Assembly (NCBI GenBank): GCA_905250125.1
Contig: CAJNOL010001002.1
Coordinates: forward strand, 23,509 to 87,508
DNA length: 64,000 bases
Direction of reading: 5' to 3'
From: Rotaria sordida
Taxonomy: Eukaryota > Rotifera > Eurotatoria > Philodinida > Philodinidae
How positions within the stretch are numbered: position 1 is the stretch's first letter; each line of letters opens with the position of its first letter. The notes beneath the pieces are model-generated. The model was not told the DNA's origin. It was given only the letters and a program-made list of their open reading frames with translations, and made no database searches. The translations under genes were made by a program, and so were the position numbers. Below are positions 45,956 to 58,156 of the stretch, one piece after another.

Positions 45956-46460
45956 GTTTCTTTGGTTATTTAAAAAAAAATTAGATTAAATGTCAAAAAA
46001 AAGCTTTGCTGGCGATAGTAAAAAACTGTTCTATATAGATATCAGGAACGAGAAGACCGTTACCTAAGTACGTATCTTTTCACCTTGAGATGAAAAATAA
46101 AACTAGAGTGAGGCTAGTGCACAAGTTATTATTATCAAGACAGTTTAAGGTGCGTTACTGAAGTGCTTTTAAGAACGAGTAAATAAGATAATAGTATATT
46201 GAGTAACGGTTTATTTATGAAAATGATGAAAAAAAAAGAAAAAACCAAACTAAAATCAAAATGTAAGAATGACATAATCAAGAATATTCTATTATCTTCT
46301 GTTTGCAAATGAAGAATCATCTCGAAGATTTTCATATGTAGTACTAAATTTTCTATTGCACTATTTCAATTCACTTTTAGGAAGTTTTCTTTGAGCAAGA
46401 ATTACAAAACAAAAAAAAACAAGAACATAATGTACATTACATTCATTGATCGTGTCTATA

Positions 46461-46845
46461 TTAACCCTTTAAGTACCAGCGTACTTTATAAAGTACGGTT
46501 TTTTTAAGTTTCTTGGGTTTTGAATAACTTGCGAATGGACAAAGATATCGACATACTGTTTTCTCTATGGCATAGAAGAGACTTCAGCGCACATATCTTT
46601 ATAAGATTTATACCCTGATTGAGGTCACTTAGATAATTTTAGGCTCACACCCACACTTCTTCACAGGGATGACCAAAATACTGCTTGCCATTCCCATAAG
46701 GGAGTACAACTAAAAGTTGAAAATGGCGTAAAACATTTATAAAAAATTTTCAATGCAAATGTTCATAATTCACACTTCTCATATTAGATATCAAATCTTA
46801 AAGAAATTTCGTCCATTGGCTGAGCCATGGTCCTAAAAGGGTTAA
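46461..46845. mobile_element. piggyBac-type non-autonomous element (TTAA target)
   Basis: The 385-base unit starts TTAACCCTTTAAGTACC and ends GGTCCTAAAAGGGTTAA. It is bounded by TTAA on both sides, with inverted ends beginning CCCTTT (11 of 13 positions match). TTAA duplication and CCC-type ends are the hallmark of piggyBac transposons. There is no transposase frame, so it needs a helper element elsewhere. It sits between the ependymin pseudogene and copy 4. Confidence 0.75.
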
Positions 46846-47173
46846 GATAGTGTAATAGAGATTGACATGATACATATACTCTCAGAATCTAATGGTATTC
46901 ATATGAACATCATGCAACATGATTTAAAGTTTTTCATCAATAATCTGCTGTTAACTATATTTGTTGCCATACATTTTCTTTTTAGTTTATATCTGAATTC
47001 GAAGTAACTTTCAAACAAGTCTTTGTTTATGAATAACCAATCATCATTTCTCAAAATTTCAATGTACGAAAACAAAAAAAGATTGTTTACAAATGGATGA
47101 AATTTTTCTTGTATTTTATTGATGAAAAACTAGGTTTACATTAAAAAAAAATGAATAAAAAAAAAAGAATTGT
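46846..47173. other. Spacer downstream of ependymin copy 4
   Basis: AT-rich with A-runs; nothing recognised. Confidence 0.4.
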
Positions 47174-47876
47174 CTATTTCTTCATCTTTTTTCCTTGTGC
47201 ACCAAAAAGAACGTGTCGCATAGCATATTCCTTTTCTGTAAGACATTCTGGTCGTGGAATAAATACATTTGGATCACTAATACCAGCAACAATATCAAAA
47301 AATGATGTTTGAGAACGACCATATTGACTACTGTGACTGATAACACTAACTGGAAGACATGCATGATATGTCCATGTTCCAAAGGTACGAACAGTATCAT
47401 TGGATGGTGTTGTATGATTTCCACCCCTATTTATAAAATCGATATTAACTTGATATAATAATAAGCAAAAGAGATACTCACCATAAAGTAACTAATAAAC
47501 CTAAACCTGGTACAGCTGATGTGCCAACATAAGCTTCACCGAATGAGCGAGCATCTGGTCGAATACCAAAATCACGCCATGGTCGAGTAAGTGGACGACG
47601 TGTGCAATTACGAGCTTTGAAATCATAAACAAATTCCATTTGTAAATCAAACAATGCAATAACATCATAGAAATTATCTTCACTGCCAACTTCAACTTCT
47701 TCAACAAGACGTTCACGATGATTATTAGCATCATAACTTAATCGTCCACGTACTCTAAATCTACTTTGATCATTGGAATCGAAAACATTTGCTTCCCATT
47801 GTGGTGGTGTTGTACATGGTTTTGGTTGTTGTGCTACAGTAAAACCAACCAAACAGAGAAGAAATATAGCAAACAT
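47174..47876 (-). CDS. Ependymin-related protein, copy 4
   Basis: Exons 47876-47482 and 47426-47174 are joined by a 55-base GT-AG intron that splits the same Trp codon, giving 215 residues. The signal peptide is MFAIFLLCLVGFTVAQ. The mature protein has PCTTPPQWEANVFDSNDQ, GRLSYDANNHRERLVEE, KARNCTRRPLTRPWRDFGI and SFGEAYVGTS; exon 2 has GNHTTPSNDTVRTFGTW, ACLPVSVISHSSQYG and FFDIVAGISDPNVFIPRPEC. It is the most diverged intact copy and ends in a lysine-rich tail (GKKMKK). A canonical TATA box lies upstream. Confidence 0.92.
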
Positions 47877-47940
47877 TTGTCTTTGAATATAAATAACAAG
47901 TCAGAAACAAATTAAATTGACCATTTATGAAGCAATGTGT

Positions 47941-47950
47941 CTTTATATAA
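47941..47950 (-). promoter_or_regulatory. TATA box of ependymin copy 4
   Basis: The minus strand reads TTATATAAAG about 65-75 bases before the ATG. Unlike copies 1-3 it lacks the CAGTATTA prefix. Confidence 0.55.
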
Positions 47951-48255
47951 GAGACTGGGTAGATAAGAATTCACTATCATAGCCTTGAAATAAAGAAAAA
48001 TAAATAGAGGGACAATTCATATGCAGTTATCAACACTGTCGGAGAGGACGTTTGGTTACAGAACGAAATAAATAGAGCAATATTGCGGCGTTGAGTAAAT
48101 ATATATATATATATATAGTTTTTTCTATAACGAAGAGACGAAAATGAAAATATCTTTTGACATCAACCTGATAATTAATTATATAGAAAGTTTTTGTTTT
48201 AAATAAATGAAAGATTCCCGCTTGTCATTATTATTTATTATTTGTTGTCTATAGA

Positions 48256-48663
48256 ATGTTAATAATTGAATCATGGTTAGATTCTCATTCATGGAAAATA
48301 AATAAACGAGATTTAAAAAAATTTTCAAATTATAAAAATATTGTTGAACGACAACAAAATCAATTAGAGGAAAATGAAATAAAAACTATTGTATCAAAAT
48401 GTATTCATGATGAGCTTGATGAAAAAATTTATAATCTGGATTTAAGTATTCAATTGTCGAAAAATATTTCAAAAAATATTCGTCAAGAACTTTCTGATAA
48501 ATATAAATTTTATAAAATTATTATTCAAACATTTATTGGTAAAATATCAAATGAAAAAATTCAAAATTTAGATTCTCATTCTTATAAATTATATGCTTCA
48601 TATCATTTTGATCAAAGAACTGATAAGTGTCTTTCAATTATTCAAAATAATGGACAAATGTAA
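48256..48663 (+). CDS. Tctex1-type dynein light chain, probably lacking its last exon
   Basis: The frame of 135 residues follows an acceptor-like TCTATAG. The C-terminal 95 residues fit a Tctex1 domain: IVSKCIHDELDEKIYN as the first helix, SKNISKNIRQEL as the second, then YKFYKIIIQTFIGKIS and KLYASYHFDQRTDKCLSI as the core strands. Family members end with one more strand (roughly Y-A-x-x-x-V-x-x-x-Y) right after this point. Here the frame stops at NGQM where the DNA reads AATGTAAG, which is a possible splice donor. The last exon was not found; an R1 repeat begins about 70 bases downstream. Tctex1 proteins bind cargo or ciliary dynein complexes. The 5' end is also uncertain. Confidence 0.6.
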   Translation: MLIIESWLDSHSWKINKRDLKKFSNYKNIVERQQNQLEENEIKTIVSKCIHDELDEKIYNLDLSIQLSKNISKNIRQELSDKYKFYKIIIQTFIGKISNEKIQNLDSHSYKLYASYHFDQRTDKCLSIIQNNGQM

Positions 48664-48732
48664 GCCATAAAAAATAAACACGTATTTGAAAATTTTATTT
48701 CCTTTGAATTAATCTTACAATGTTATTTTTTG

Positions 48733-49235
48733 ACATATTCAAGCGATGTTTTTGTAATCAAATTAACCTAAACTAGATCAAAAAAAAAATTATAAAAGCC
48801 TGTGAAGATTAAAATACGCCAAAAAAACTATCAAATCTCGATAGTCTCAATATTTATCCAAATGTACTTTTTTTTTTCGATTTTACTCATCATATGGTTA
48901 GAAAAAAATTATGCATGCTTTTTGAAAAAAACTGTTAGCGCAATCTTTATGGAATTAAAATGCAAAACACGTTGTAGTTGCTCTTGTTAATCACAGGAAG
49001 AGTGACTTTTTTGTATATATGTTGGGACACATGACTTCACCATATTTTTACTGAATCCTTTAAAAATGCAAAAAGGAAGTAGTTCATATATTAGAACAAG
49101 ATATTATTCATATACAGTCTTTGATCGTATATCAACAATGTCTTGTACGGTCTATGACGAGTTTAAATTTCTATCCTATATACTTCCATACTTCTTTTAG
49201 ATTGTATTTCACAAAACAGAGATACTCACAGGGTA
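48733..49235. repeat. R1 repeat, copy downstream of the Tctex1 gene
   Basis: It begins TGACATATTCAAGCGATGTT, matching CACATATTCAAATGATGTT at 19730. It contains GATTTTACTCATCATATGG and runs on through CTTTTAGATTGTATTTCAC, matching 20450. It is a single-arm member rather than a full fold-back. Confidence 0.65.
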
Positions 49236-49966
49236 TTTTTTTTCATCTTATCTTACCCTGCAAATGACTCATACAAAATTTTTCATTCTCACGGCAAGGC
49301 ATATATAAACTGAGCCAACTATGGAATGGGTTGGTAACCTAACGAAAAATTTTGATCGTATTTATATTCACTACTCATACATTTTTTATATTATTTCAAA
49401 AGAATATTAGACATGTATAAAAATCAGATTATAATTGATTAAAAATAGTGTCATATTAATTTATTCTTGGTAAAGAAATAATTGTTTTTAGTCCAATTTT
49501 TACCTTTTTTTTTTAGTATAAGAGCATGACGCCCGTAGCATTTTCATATAAAAACAAGACACCTATCGATAAAAATAGAAATTCTTTATGATTGAATATC
49601 ATCATTTAATTGAATCGAAGTCTTTCAGGAACAGATTGACATTCATTTTTTTTTATTAGTTGCTAGACATACTTATGATTTGATAAAAGGTACTTAATCT
49701 CTTCGAAATCGAAATAGTTCAAATTGAATGATGATGATGATGAATTAGAATGAGTATTACATATATACATTCTAATCAAATCATCATCAGCTGAAGGAAT
49801 TACATAGATGGCACATGCTCTGAAAGAATCATGTTTGCATTTAGTAAACGACTTCAAATGATTTTTTATGAAAAAAGAGTTAGCAAAGTAAAACAGAGAG
49901 TCAGAACGCCCTCCTCTGATGACGGTCTCAGTCAGAAAATACTCTTAGAATCGTTAAGAAAATCGA
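49236..49966. other. Intergenic, no gene seen
   Basis: AT-rich with a short GAT/ATG repeat near 49728-49742. The 64-codon minus frame at 49663-49857 is not supported. Confidence 0.45.
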
Positions 49967-50530
49967 TTTTTTCGATATGATAGCTAAATATACCATAAAT
50001 ATGAGTTTCTAACCAAAGGTTTTGTACTATCAGAACTTCAATTCCAAAAGAAACGAATATCATATTCAGGATCAGCAGAAAAAATAATTTTCATCAAATT
50101 TCGACTTTTGAAGAAATACTAGTCAGAGTATAGAATCATAACAGTATGGAGATGTAAGGATCAAAAACTAGTTTTAATTATTAAGTATACTATTCAATGC
50201 AGATTTTTCTGTGGATTCTAAATATAGCATTCATTTCCTTTGGAACTGAAGTTTTGATGGTCAAACCGGGACTTATGGCATTATGCTATCGTATCGAAAA
50301 AATCGATTTTCTCAATAATCAAACAATATTTTTCAAGCAGTATTAACTATATAACGAGTAAGATCAAAAAAACAACATTCAGAAAAATTTTGAGACCTGA
50401 TGCTTTTGGCGTATTTCCATTTTTATAGATTTTTATGATTTTTTTAAACTTAGATTTCCTTAGTTTCACTACAAAAAAAAACAATTTTGTTCCAGTTTCG
50501 AATTATTGATGCCTTACTTCTTCAATTTAC
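49967..50530. repeat. Fold-back plus R1 arm
   Basis: 49967-50090 pairs with the reverse of 50195-50310: the left reads AGAAAATCGATTTTTTCGAT and the right, reversed, reads the same with few changes; both continue to AACTTCAATTCCAAAAG or AACTTCAGTTCCAAAGG. From 50310 on, an inverted R1 arm follows (TATATAACGAGTAAGATCA, then TTAGTTTCACTAC). It therefore looks like a composite or larger relative of R1. Confidence 0.65.
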
Positions 50531-51402
50531 TGAAACTTCAGTTTGAAAATATTTGATGAAATCAGATTTTTCAACTTCTTTCAAATATTAATCTATTAAA
50601 ATTTATTCAACATAAAAAAAAGTTTCCAATTATATTCAACATACTACTAGATATAAATTTGTTTCCATTGAAGTTGAGAACATTTTTCGGATAAGTTTGC
50701 CATGAAGATATTTCGATAAAAATCAATTATCATTGATATTGTTTTAGATATTGTTCTTGCATCATTTTTCTACTCTTCTATCTTCCATCTGATCATCAAA
50801 AACCAAAATATGGATAACAAAAAACAAAAAAAACTAGATAAATTCATTGTTTATCTTTCATCATTATTTTTTATTAAATACGAAAATAGCTCTGCTCGAT
50901 GTCTCTCTCTCTCTTTCTCTTCTTGAACAAAGAAAAATTGAAGAGAAAAAGAAAAACAAAAAAAAAGAAAAGAATTCATCATACTCACAATAAGAACAAG
51001 AAAAAAAACATGATATAAGTAATATAATAATAATAATTTTTAATAGGGATAGAGGCAAACTCTAGCACATACACAATAAATAATAGAGAGAAAGAAAGAC
51101 AACAAAAACAGAAAAAAAAATTATTTAAGAGAGAGAGAGAAACTATACAGAGAGAACTCTTCTTTTAAATTAATAAACTTTTTTGTTTTTTGTTTCTTTG
51201 TACAATGAACAACGCGCTAGCATACAGAAAAACAATTCTTTTTGTTTATGAAACGAAACAAATTTTGAAAGCAAACAAACGATTGCAAATATACATAGGC
51301 CAGTAAAGACAAAAGTTTTCTTTTTTTTTTTCAGAACTAATTTTTAAAAACACAGAAACATACAGAATATTGTCTGTTTTTTTTTTTTTTTTGTTTAAAA
51401 TT
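50531..51402. other. 3' flank of the Gln-rich gene, GA/CT low complexity
   Basis: It holds a CT run at 50900-50922, GAGA-rich stretches near 51085-51155 and several poly-A/T tracts. It probably includes the 3' UTR of the gene at 51403-53343. No coding frame is supported. Confidence 0.5.
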
Positions 51403-52527
51403 TTATGCTGTAAGATCATCCGAACAAAGAAAATTTAAGAGAATATCTTCCGCTGAATTATTATCAACATTAGCTTGTTGTTGATTGTTTGATTGTTGTC
51501 CTAAATATGTATCAGCCAATGCATCAATATCATCAAAAAATGTCTAAATTTTAGAAAATAATTGTAAAATTTTATTTATTTTGTTTAATAAAACTTACAG
51601 ATGATACATCATCAGTTAAATAAACATTTGTTGGATCTTTAAGATAAGCAGCTAGATCATCAACATTATTCATTGATTTATTTTGTTCATATTGTTGAAT
51701 ATGATTTGATATAAATTGTGTTTGATCACTTGATGATCGTGGACGTGTTAAAGGTGTCGGCGGTGCTGATAAAGGATTTGGTGTCGGTGGCATCATAACT
51801 GGTGTATGAGGATTTGTATTTTGATTGTTTATTGTTTGAGGAGTTAATGGCGTATGTGGAAATGAATATTGATGTGGAGCAACACGAGGTGTACCAACAC
51901 TCTAAACATAAAAAAAAAAAACTTTTATTAAAAAGTTTTTGAAACAAGAAAATCTTTACCGGTGGACCAGGTGTCATTTGTCGATCATTTGTATCACCAC
52001 TAGGACAAAGTGCATCTGTAAGTGAATTAACTGAACCTGGAGCACCATGATGATATGGTACACCAAATTCAGCAGTACCATTAAATTCTCCATTACTATG
52101 TATTTGATGTGGTGTACCAGGATTACTTAATGGACTTGTGAATATTTGAGATTGATGATGTGAAAGTGTTGTTGGAGATGTTTGAGCATACATTGGATGA
52201 TCTTGTGGAATAGATGATGTCGATGGTGGAGGTAATTGTTGAGCTGGTACATATGAATTTGGTGTTGAATAAACAGATGGATAATATGTTGTTGAAGATG
52301 GTGGTGGAATACATACACGTTGTTGTTGTTGTTGCACAGATAAATTTAATGATGATGGTGGTATTGGTTGATATTTTATAAAAGGTTCTTCATTTAATGA
52401 AGATGTTGTATTTTGTTTCTTTTTTGTTTTAGTTTTTGTTGTTTTTAATTTTGTTGTAGATGTAGTATCAGATAAAATAGCATTATAACTTTGTTCAATA
52501 GATATTGGTTGAGGATGAGTATGTAAA

Positions 52528-52558
<31 letters not shown>

Positions 52559-53343
52559 GCATTTGATGTTGTCTCCAAGCAGCTTGTTGCTGTTGTTGTT
52601 GTTGTTGATATCGATACCATGCTTCATGTTGTTGCTGTTGCTGTTGATAATACATTGAATGTTGTGATGGATGTATTGGATAATGACCATTTGTTGTATG
52701 CATATGTTGAGTACATTGACAAACTGCACCCGATGGATGTGGATACATAGATGGATGAGGATGATGATGAGATGGAGGTGGAGGCATTGGATATGGCATT
52801 GAACGTGTTCGTGCTGCCATCATTTGTTGTTGACCTGGATGATAACCAACCATAGAACCATGTGTTTTTGTGGCCATAATACGTTGTTGTTGAATTTGTT
52901 CCATTTGAACAGGTGTATATGAAACATTTGTATTATTAGGAGTATAAATATTCTAAGAAATAAAATTTTAAAAAATATTTATCAATTAAAATAATTCATA
53001 TTAAAAAATTACTTACAGGATTTGAAGTTGTTGTAGAAACTTCATCAGATGATGATGATGATGATAATGATGATGATGTTGTATCATCCGAATCATTTTT
53101 AACACATATTGATGTTGTATTTGGATTTGGTGATGTTGTTGAATTTTGTGGAGAAAGAGGATTTGATGATGTTGTTGATGAATTTTGTTGATATTGATAT
53201 GATTGTTTAATTTCACTCATTTGATGTGGTGATGAATATGGAGAAGCTCTTGAACGTATTGAATGATAACTAAGAATTGGACCTACGCCACCTGATAGCA
53301 TTCTATGATGTTGTTGTTGTTGTTGTATTCGCCATTCATCCAT
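51403..53343 (-). CDS. Gln/His/Ser/Pro-rich putative transcriptional regulator
   Basis: Four exons, minus strand: 53343-53017, 52952-51960, 51901-51599 and 51543-51403. All introns are GT-AG, in phase 0 and 56-64 bases, giving 587 residues from MDEWRIQQQQQHHRML. Long Gln and His runs (for example ten Gln near 52530-52560), Ser/Thr/Pro-rich stretches and repeated TP sites (HTPLTPQ, HTPVMMPPTPNP, APPTPLTRPRSSSD) dominate. The last exon is acidic and hydrophobic (TFFDDIDALADTYLG, SAEDILLNFLCSDDLTA), like an activation domain. There is no DNA-binding domain, signal peptide or membrane span. The make-up suggests a nuclear coactivator phosphorylated at TP/SP sites; the family is not recognised. An in-frame extension of 16 codons upstream exists, but Met at 53343 directly after an acceptor-like CAG region is preferred. 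Confidence 0.7.
52528..52560. repeat. CAA-type trinucleotide repeat encoding poly-Gln
   Basis: The plus strand shows ten TTG/TGT units in a row, encoding an uninterrupted Gln run in the Gln-rich protein. Two shorter Gln repeats lie at 52585-52608 and 52628-52646. Repeat length may vary between alleles. Confidence 0.8.
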
Positions 53344-56300
53344 TGATATTATTGGATGAATATAATATAAATCTGTAATAAAATAATTCACCTGTTGGAA
53401 ATGTTCAATTCCTCGTACTTTTTTTTTTTGTTTTTTAAAGAAAAATAATCGACTAAATCATCTACAAGGGTAATAATCGCGTCCGTATGTAACGACGAGA
53501 ACGACTGGTCGAAGCACAACAGACGAGAAAGAGAGGAGAAGAAGAAGAAGAAAAAAAAGACACACGTCAAAACGTCGTACAGCAGTAGCAGAGAAGCGAA
53601 CGAACGGAAGAAAAAAAAAAAAAAAGAGAAAGAATCACTTGCACCAGCCAAACGTCTATCTGTCTTTCTCTTTTGTGTTGATGATGGTGGCGTTGGATGT
53701 TTCTTCTTCTCGTTCTCGTCGATGATTCGCGAATTGTAGATAGGTACCTCTCTCTTTCTCTTTCTCTTGGCGTCGATATGTCACTGTCACTGGTCTCTTT
53801 CTTTTCTCGGCAGGCAGCAGCAAAAGAAAGAAAGAGAAATGTAACCGATCAAAACTATCAAAAGGTTCGTGTTGCTTCGTCTGCCTATATCAACGAACGA
53901 CGAAAAGAAAGGAAAGAGAGAAAAAAAATTCTTCTTCTTCTTCTTCTTCTTTGGCTGTTGCACATCAAATAGTGGTCGTTATAGCAGGGAACGTGCACTT
54001 GTCCTCTTCGTGCGTTTACTTGCTATACACAAAAGTGAAATGAGAAGTAAAAGAAAGCAGTAAAATGGGCACAAAATGATCGGAGTGATTTCTTTTTATT
54101 TTTTATTTTATTTTTTTTTGTATCGATAAAAATCAGTTTCTTATTTGCAAGAATTACCTTTTCTTCCTATTATCATATTTAGTAATGAAAAAAATAAAAA
54201 AAAAATAAAACTATCAATTCAATCTTATATTTCTATCTTAAATATTTCAATTGTTCTCTTTCTTTTAGCGGACACGCTGATTTGTTTCATATATATTATT
54301 GTTGAACTCGTATATGAATGGTTAAATGAGAAGAAGATAGGGCATAGGGCAGTGAAAGAAACAGAACGAAAAGACGGAGGGATGAGGTCGTCGTCGTCGT
54401 CATCATCATTGTTATAATATTATTTGGTGAGGTATAATAAGAAGCAAGAATAAATGGTGAAGAGAAAGCACAGAGGTCATCGCCACAGTTTCAATATGAC
54501 ATATGATTGAATGAGAGAGAGAAAAAAAATAGTGACCTATAGAGTTCGATTATTGACCCTTTATTTGCTAAACATGTCTCAACATGTTAAGACTAAATAT
54601 GTTAATCTTTAGTTAGATTACTTTTGAAAAGTTAAAGAATAAGTCATATTAATATATGATGTATCAATTAATAATCACAGATTGAATAATTGAAAAAACA
54701 TGGCAATATAATTGAAGTGTATGCTGTTGTACACACGTTCTCTATTATTGTTTTTCTCGATTACTTTGTTAGATATATTCAATGAATAAATTTCAAATTT
54801 TCAACATTTGCCTTTTCATTTATTGATTTTCAATGTTTATAACTATCTGAATATTTATGTTGATTGATCACCCATTTAATGCTCATTTAAAATATTTTTA
54901 TTTACAGCTTACAGAAAAAAAGAGAAATTCTTTTCATTTTATTTTCTTTTCGTTATTTATGTATTTGCGTCATTTTTTTTTAAACGTTGAGATTTGACGA
55001 ATCAAAATCAAAGTTATTCGTAAGACATTTTGTCAGATAGACTAGCTAGAAAGAAAAAAGAACGTAAGAAATACTTAGATTCCTTACTATTATCAGAGCT
55101 AAAGCCTTAAGAGGATGAGCAGAAAAAAAAAATATAATCGAGCGAAGCGTAGTAATAGCAACGATGATGACAATAACAACATCAATAACATCACGAAGAA
55201 AGACAGGAAACAACGAGAAAGAAAGAGAAAGCAGGGTAAAAATGAATGGAGGAAGGCAAGACAGACAAATAAAACCAGTTGTAGGAAGGTGCAAAGGAAA
55301 AAAAAACCCAGAATGTCTCAGTATCGACGTATTTTTTTTTCTGCGTTTCTAGCATACAAAAAAAAAAGCAAAGTGATGATCTGCCGAACACTAGCCGTGT
55401 ATTTGAATGTGTTACTTGGTCTTATTTAGAGTTGGAGTTCTTGTTTTTATTACTCCAATCATTTTTTTAATTATATGATCGACGTAAAAGAAGAAAATAA
55501 GGAACAAAGAGAGAAAAAAGGACAACATTGTGTTCGTATCCATGAAATAAAGTAATTTAAGGGCGGAAGTTGCTTACCGGTATTATTTGTAGGTTTGTTT
55601 TGACGTAGTATGATTTCAATCACTCAAAACGATGCTGCCATGTTCGACAACAAAAAAAAACATAGAACCGAAAAATAAAAGGATGTGAAAAAAAAGAATC
55701 GTGACGTAATGAAGCAATAACTTGACAGTGCCACGATAAAACGAACTAGCTTTGCGTCATCGCCAGACGTGTAGGTGGTCATGTCAAACTTTTTTTCACA
55801 TTCTTTTCATTTTCATCGAATGAAGAAAAAAAACACAATACCAGATTGATAATCATGATCATATTAACATTTAATATACCTGTAATTCTCTATACTGCGC
55901 ATTTGAAAAGTGTATTACAATTGCCAAACAAGCAAAAAAAAGGGAAAAAGAAAAAGTTGTCAATCATTTGTCATTCAATTTTTTTTTTCTTCTTCGGTTT
56001 TTATCATAGTTTTACTTGTTTACTATATAAATCTATCAAGTGCGTCTGTATTGTGACCCGAAAAAAAAAAACGATTAGACAGACGTAGGGCATATGATTC
56101 TAAACATTGAGACTCTTTGTCATTGATTTTTTTGTTTCGTTTCTTTCCTTCTTCTTTTTCATTCATTCATTCATTCATTCATTCTTTATTCTTCTACTAA
56201 CATTTTTTTTTGATGGGCATTTGTGAGGAATGTGTAAACGGCACTGTAAGCACAACCATCAGTACGGACTCAATCAATAACAGAAAACGAGTACATATAC

Positions 56301-58156
56301 ATATTGTATAATTATGACGTTCTCTTGTCAACAACACATAGAAAGCGAAGAAGCAACAACAGAAATATGATGAAGTTGGCTGTAAATGGGGATCCTTTTT
56401 TTTTTCGCCACTGTGTTTGTCAAATGTTTCTTTAGTTTTTCTTTTTTTTTTCGGGGGTAGGCGTTGTTTGTGGTGGTGCATATGGGAGACTAGGGGACGA
56501 TTTGTTCTTTTTCTCTTTTTTCGACATAACCGACGCTTTCTTCTTGTTCTCCTACCTGCAAGAAAGATCGGATGAGAGATAGGCTAGAGCGAATAAAAAA
56601 AAGAACGACAAAGAAAAAAAAGAGAAAACGACTACTAGTGAATGTAACACGAGCTACTAACATCACCCGATCTTATGACAGCGAATGATGTCGATGATGA
56701 TGCCGATCGTGCCAGTCCGCACATCGCATAAAAGATAATATCCAGCTTGCACGCACACGCGCTACTACCAAATAGATCGTTATATGTTGCACGATTGAGA
56801 CAGACAAAGAAAAGGCTTCATACGCATAACATTATATGTATATATACATATATAATTCGATTAACGTTGAGGTGATATGCTTGATATGGGCATGTATAAG
56901 AGAAAAAAAAAAGGAAAAATGAGCAATCAAACGTTCCGCAATATCTATGATATAATAGTATCAAACAAAGATAGAGATATTCTATGAATTGTTTCTTATT
57001 GTTGATTTATTGTTAAGATTTAGTTGCTTCACTACAAAATATACAACATACTGATAAATAGAAACAATATAAAATGTTTCTTTATGAAACCTTATAAATG
57101 ATCAATCACTAAACTTTTACCTTTTTTTTTTAGCTTATAATACAAACAAATAGTGGAGAAAAATTGTTTCTATTACATACAAAAGTCTTTTTCTTTTTTG
57201 TTCGTTCTTTATCGAGGTACAGACTTCATTGTAATACAAAGATTTTAGCATTCATGACTATAATAAAATAAACATTCAAACTTACAAATCGATGAAGCGC
57301 AATTTAGACATGATCTCAAGGACAGACATAGCAAATGCAAATGATTTTCAAAGTTCAAATGATTCTAGTCAAAAGAAATCATATGAAAAACATTCATACC
57401 GTCATAATGATGAACATATAAAAAAAAAAGCTCTGAAATATGTTTTGTTCTTTCAATACAAATGAGTGTCAAATTTTTTCACATGTGTAAAACCAAATAA
57501 AAATGATCATCTTGTCTTACATGTGCCCTTTCTAATCCTATTAGACTGCATTAATACCCCAAAATATCAACTCCATTTATGTCATAGATCTCATACGTAT
57601 CAGTCCATATGCCATAGGCTATAATCAATGATCCTTTTTCCTGTAATTCTCTTGCATTTCAATTAAATGTTTACATATTATTCAAGAGTTAGATATTTAC
57701 CTAAAAAAAAAAGATCTTTCCTTGAGATTTAAGATGAATTGTATAGTTGAATTTACTGGAAATCTCTTTTTTTTGTTTAATCTTGACTAGAAAAACTAAT
57801 AAATTAGACAAAAGATTTCTATTCGAAAAAAAAAAAATTCTCAGTTGTTTCTCAACAAATAATGTTCGAACTCGTTGCTTAAGTAGTCAAGTTAAATAGT
57901 TCAAATACACGATAAAGAAAAAAAAGTGTAACAGTTTTTATGACCCAATTTCTTATTTAATTGAGAATTGTAAACATGAAAAATAATTTTGTTGTAAAGC
58001 TATCTAGGTTATGTCGTATAATGAGCTCATTAGAATCGGCAAAAAAATAATCTTGAGGACGGCTTTTTTTTTTCTTTTTCCGTAAGTTGATTGTTTCTAT
58101 CAACAATAAATTTAAGCATTCATAAATTCAACGGCATTTAAACAAATTTTAATTCA
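53344..58156. other. Long upstream region of the Gln-rich gene: purine/pyrimidine low complexity, no gene
   Basis: Between the divergent genes at 53343 and 58157 lie 4.8 kb. About 53400-54120 and 55040-56560 are unusually rich in GAAA, CTTT, TCG and CGA short repeats and less AT-rich than the window average. A GTCGTCGTC-CATCAT run lies at 54388-54412 and an ATTC repeat (six units) at 56160-56184. Many small open frames on both strands arise from these tracts and none has a domain. This probably holds the promoter and untranslated first exon of the Gln-rich gene. 56900-58100 is ordinary AT-rich spacer. Confidence 0.5.

Noticed and set aside
52123-52750. Additional frames inside the Gln-rich gene on both strands
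   Set aside because: They are shadows of CAA/CAT/CAC repeats; the phase-0 four-exon model explains the region.
53388-53651. An 87-codon frame just upstream of the Gln-rich gene as its first coding exon
   Set aside because: It is mostly Phe runs from poly-T tracts and has no signal or domain; the splice join to the next exon would need a 19-base intron.
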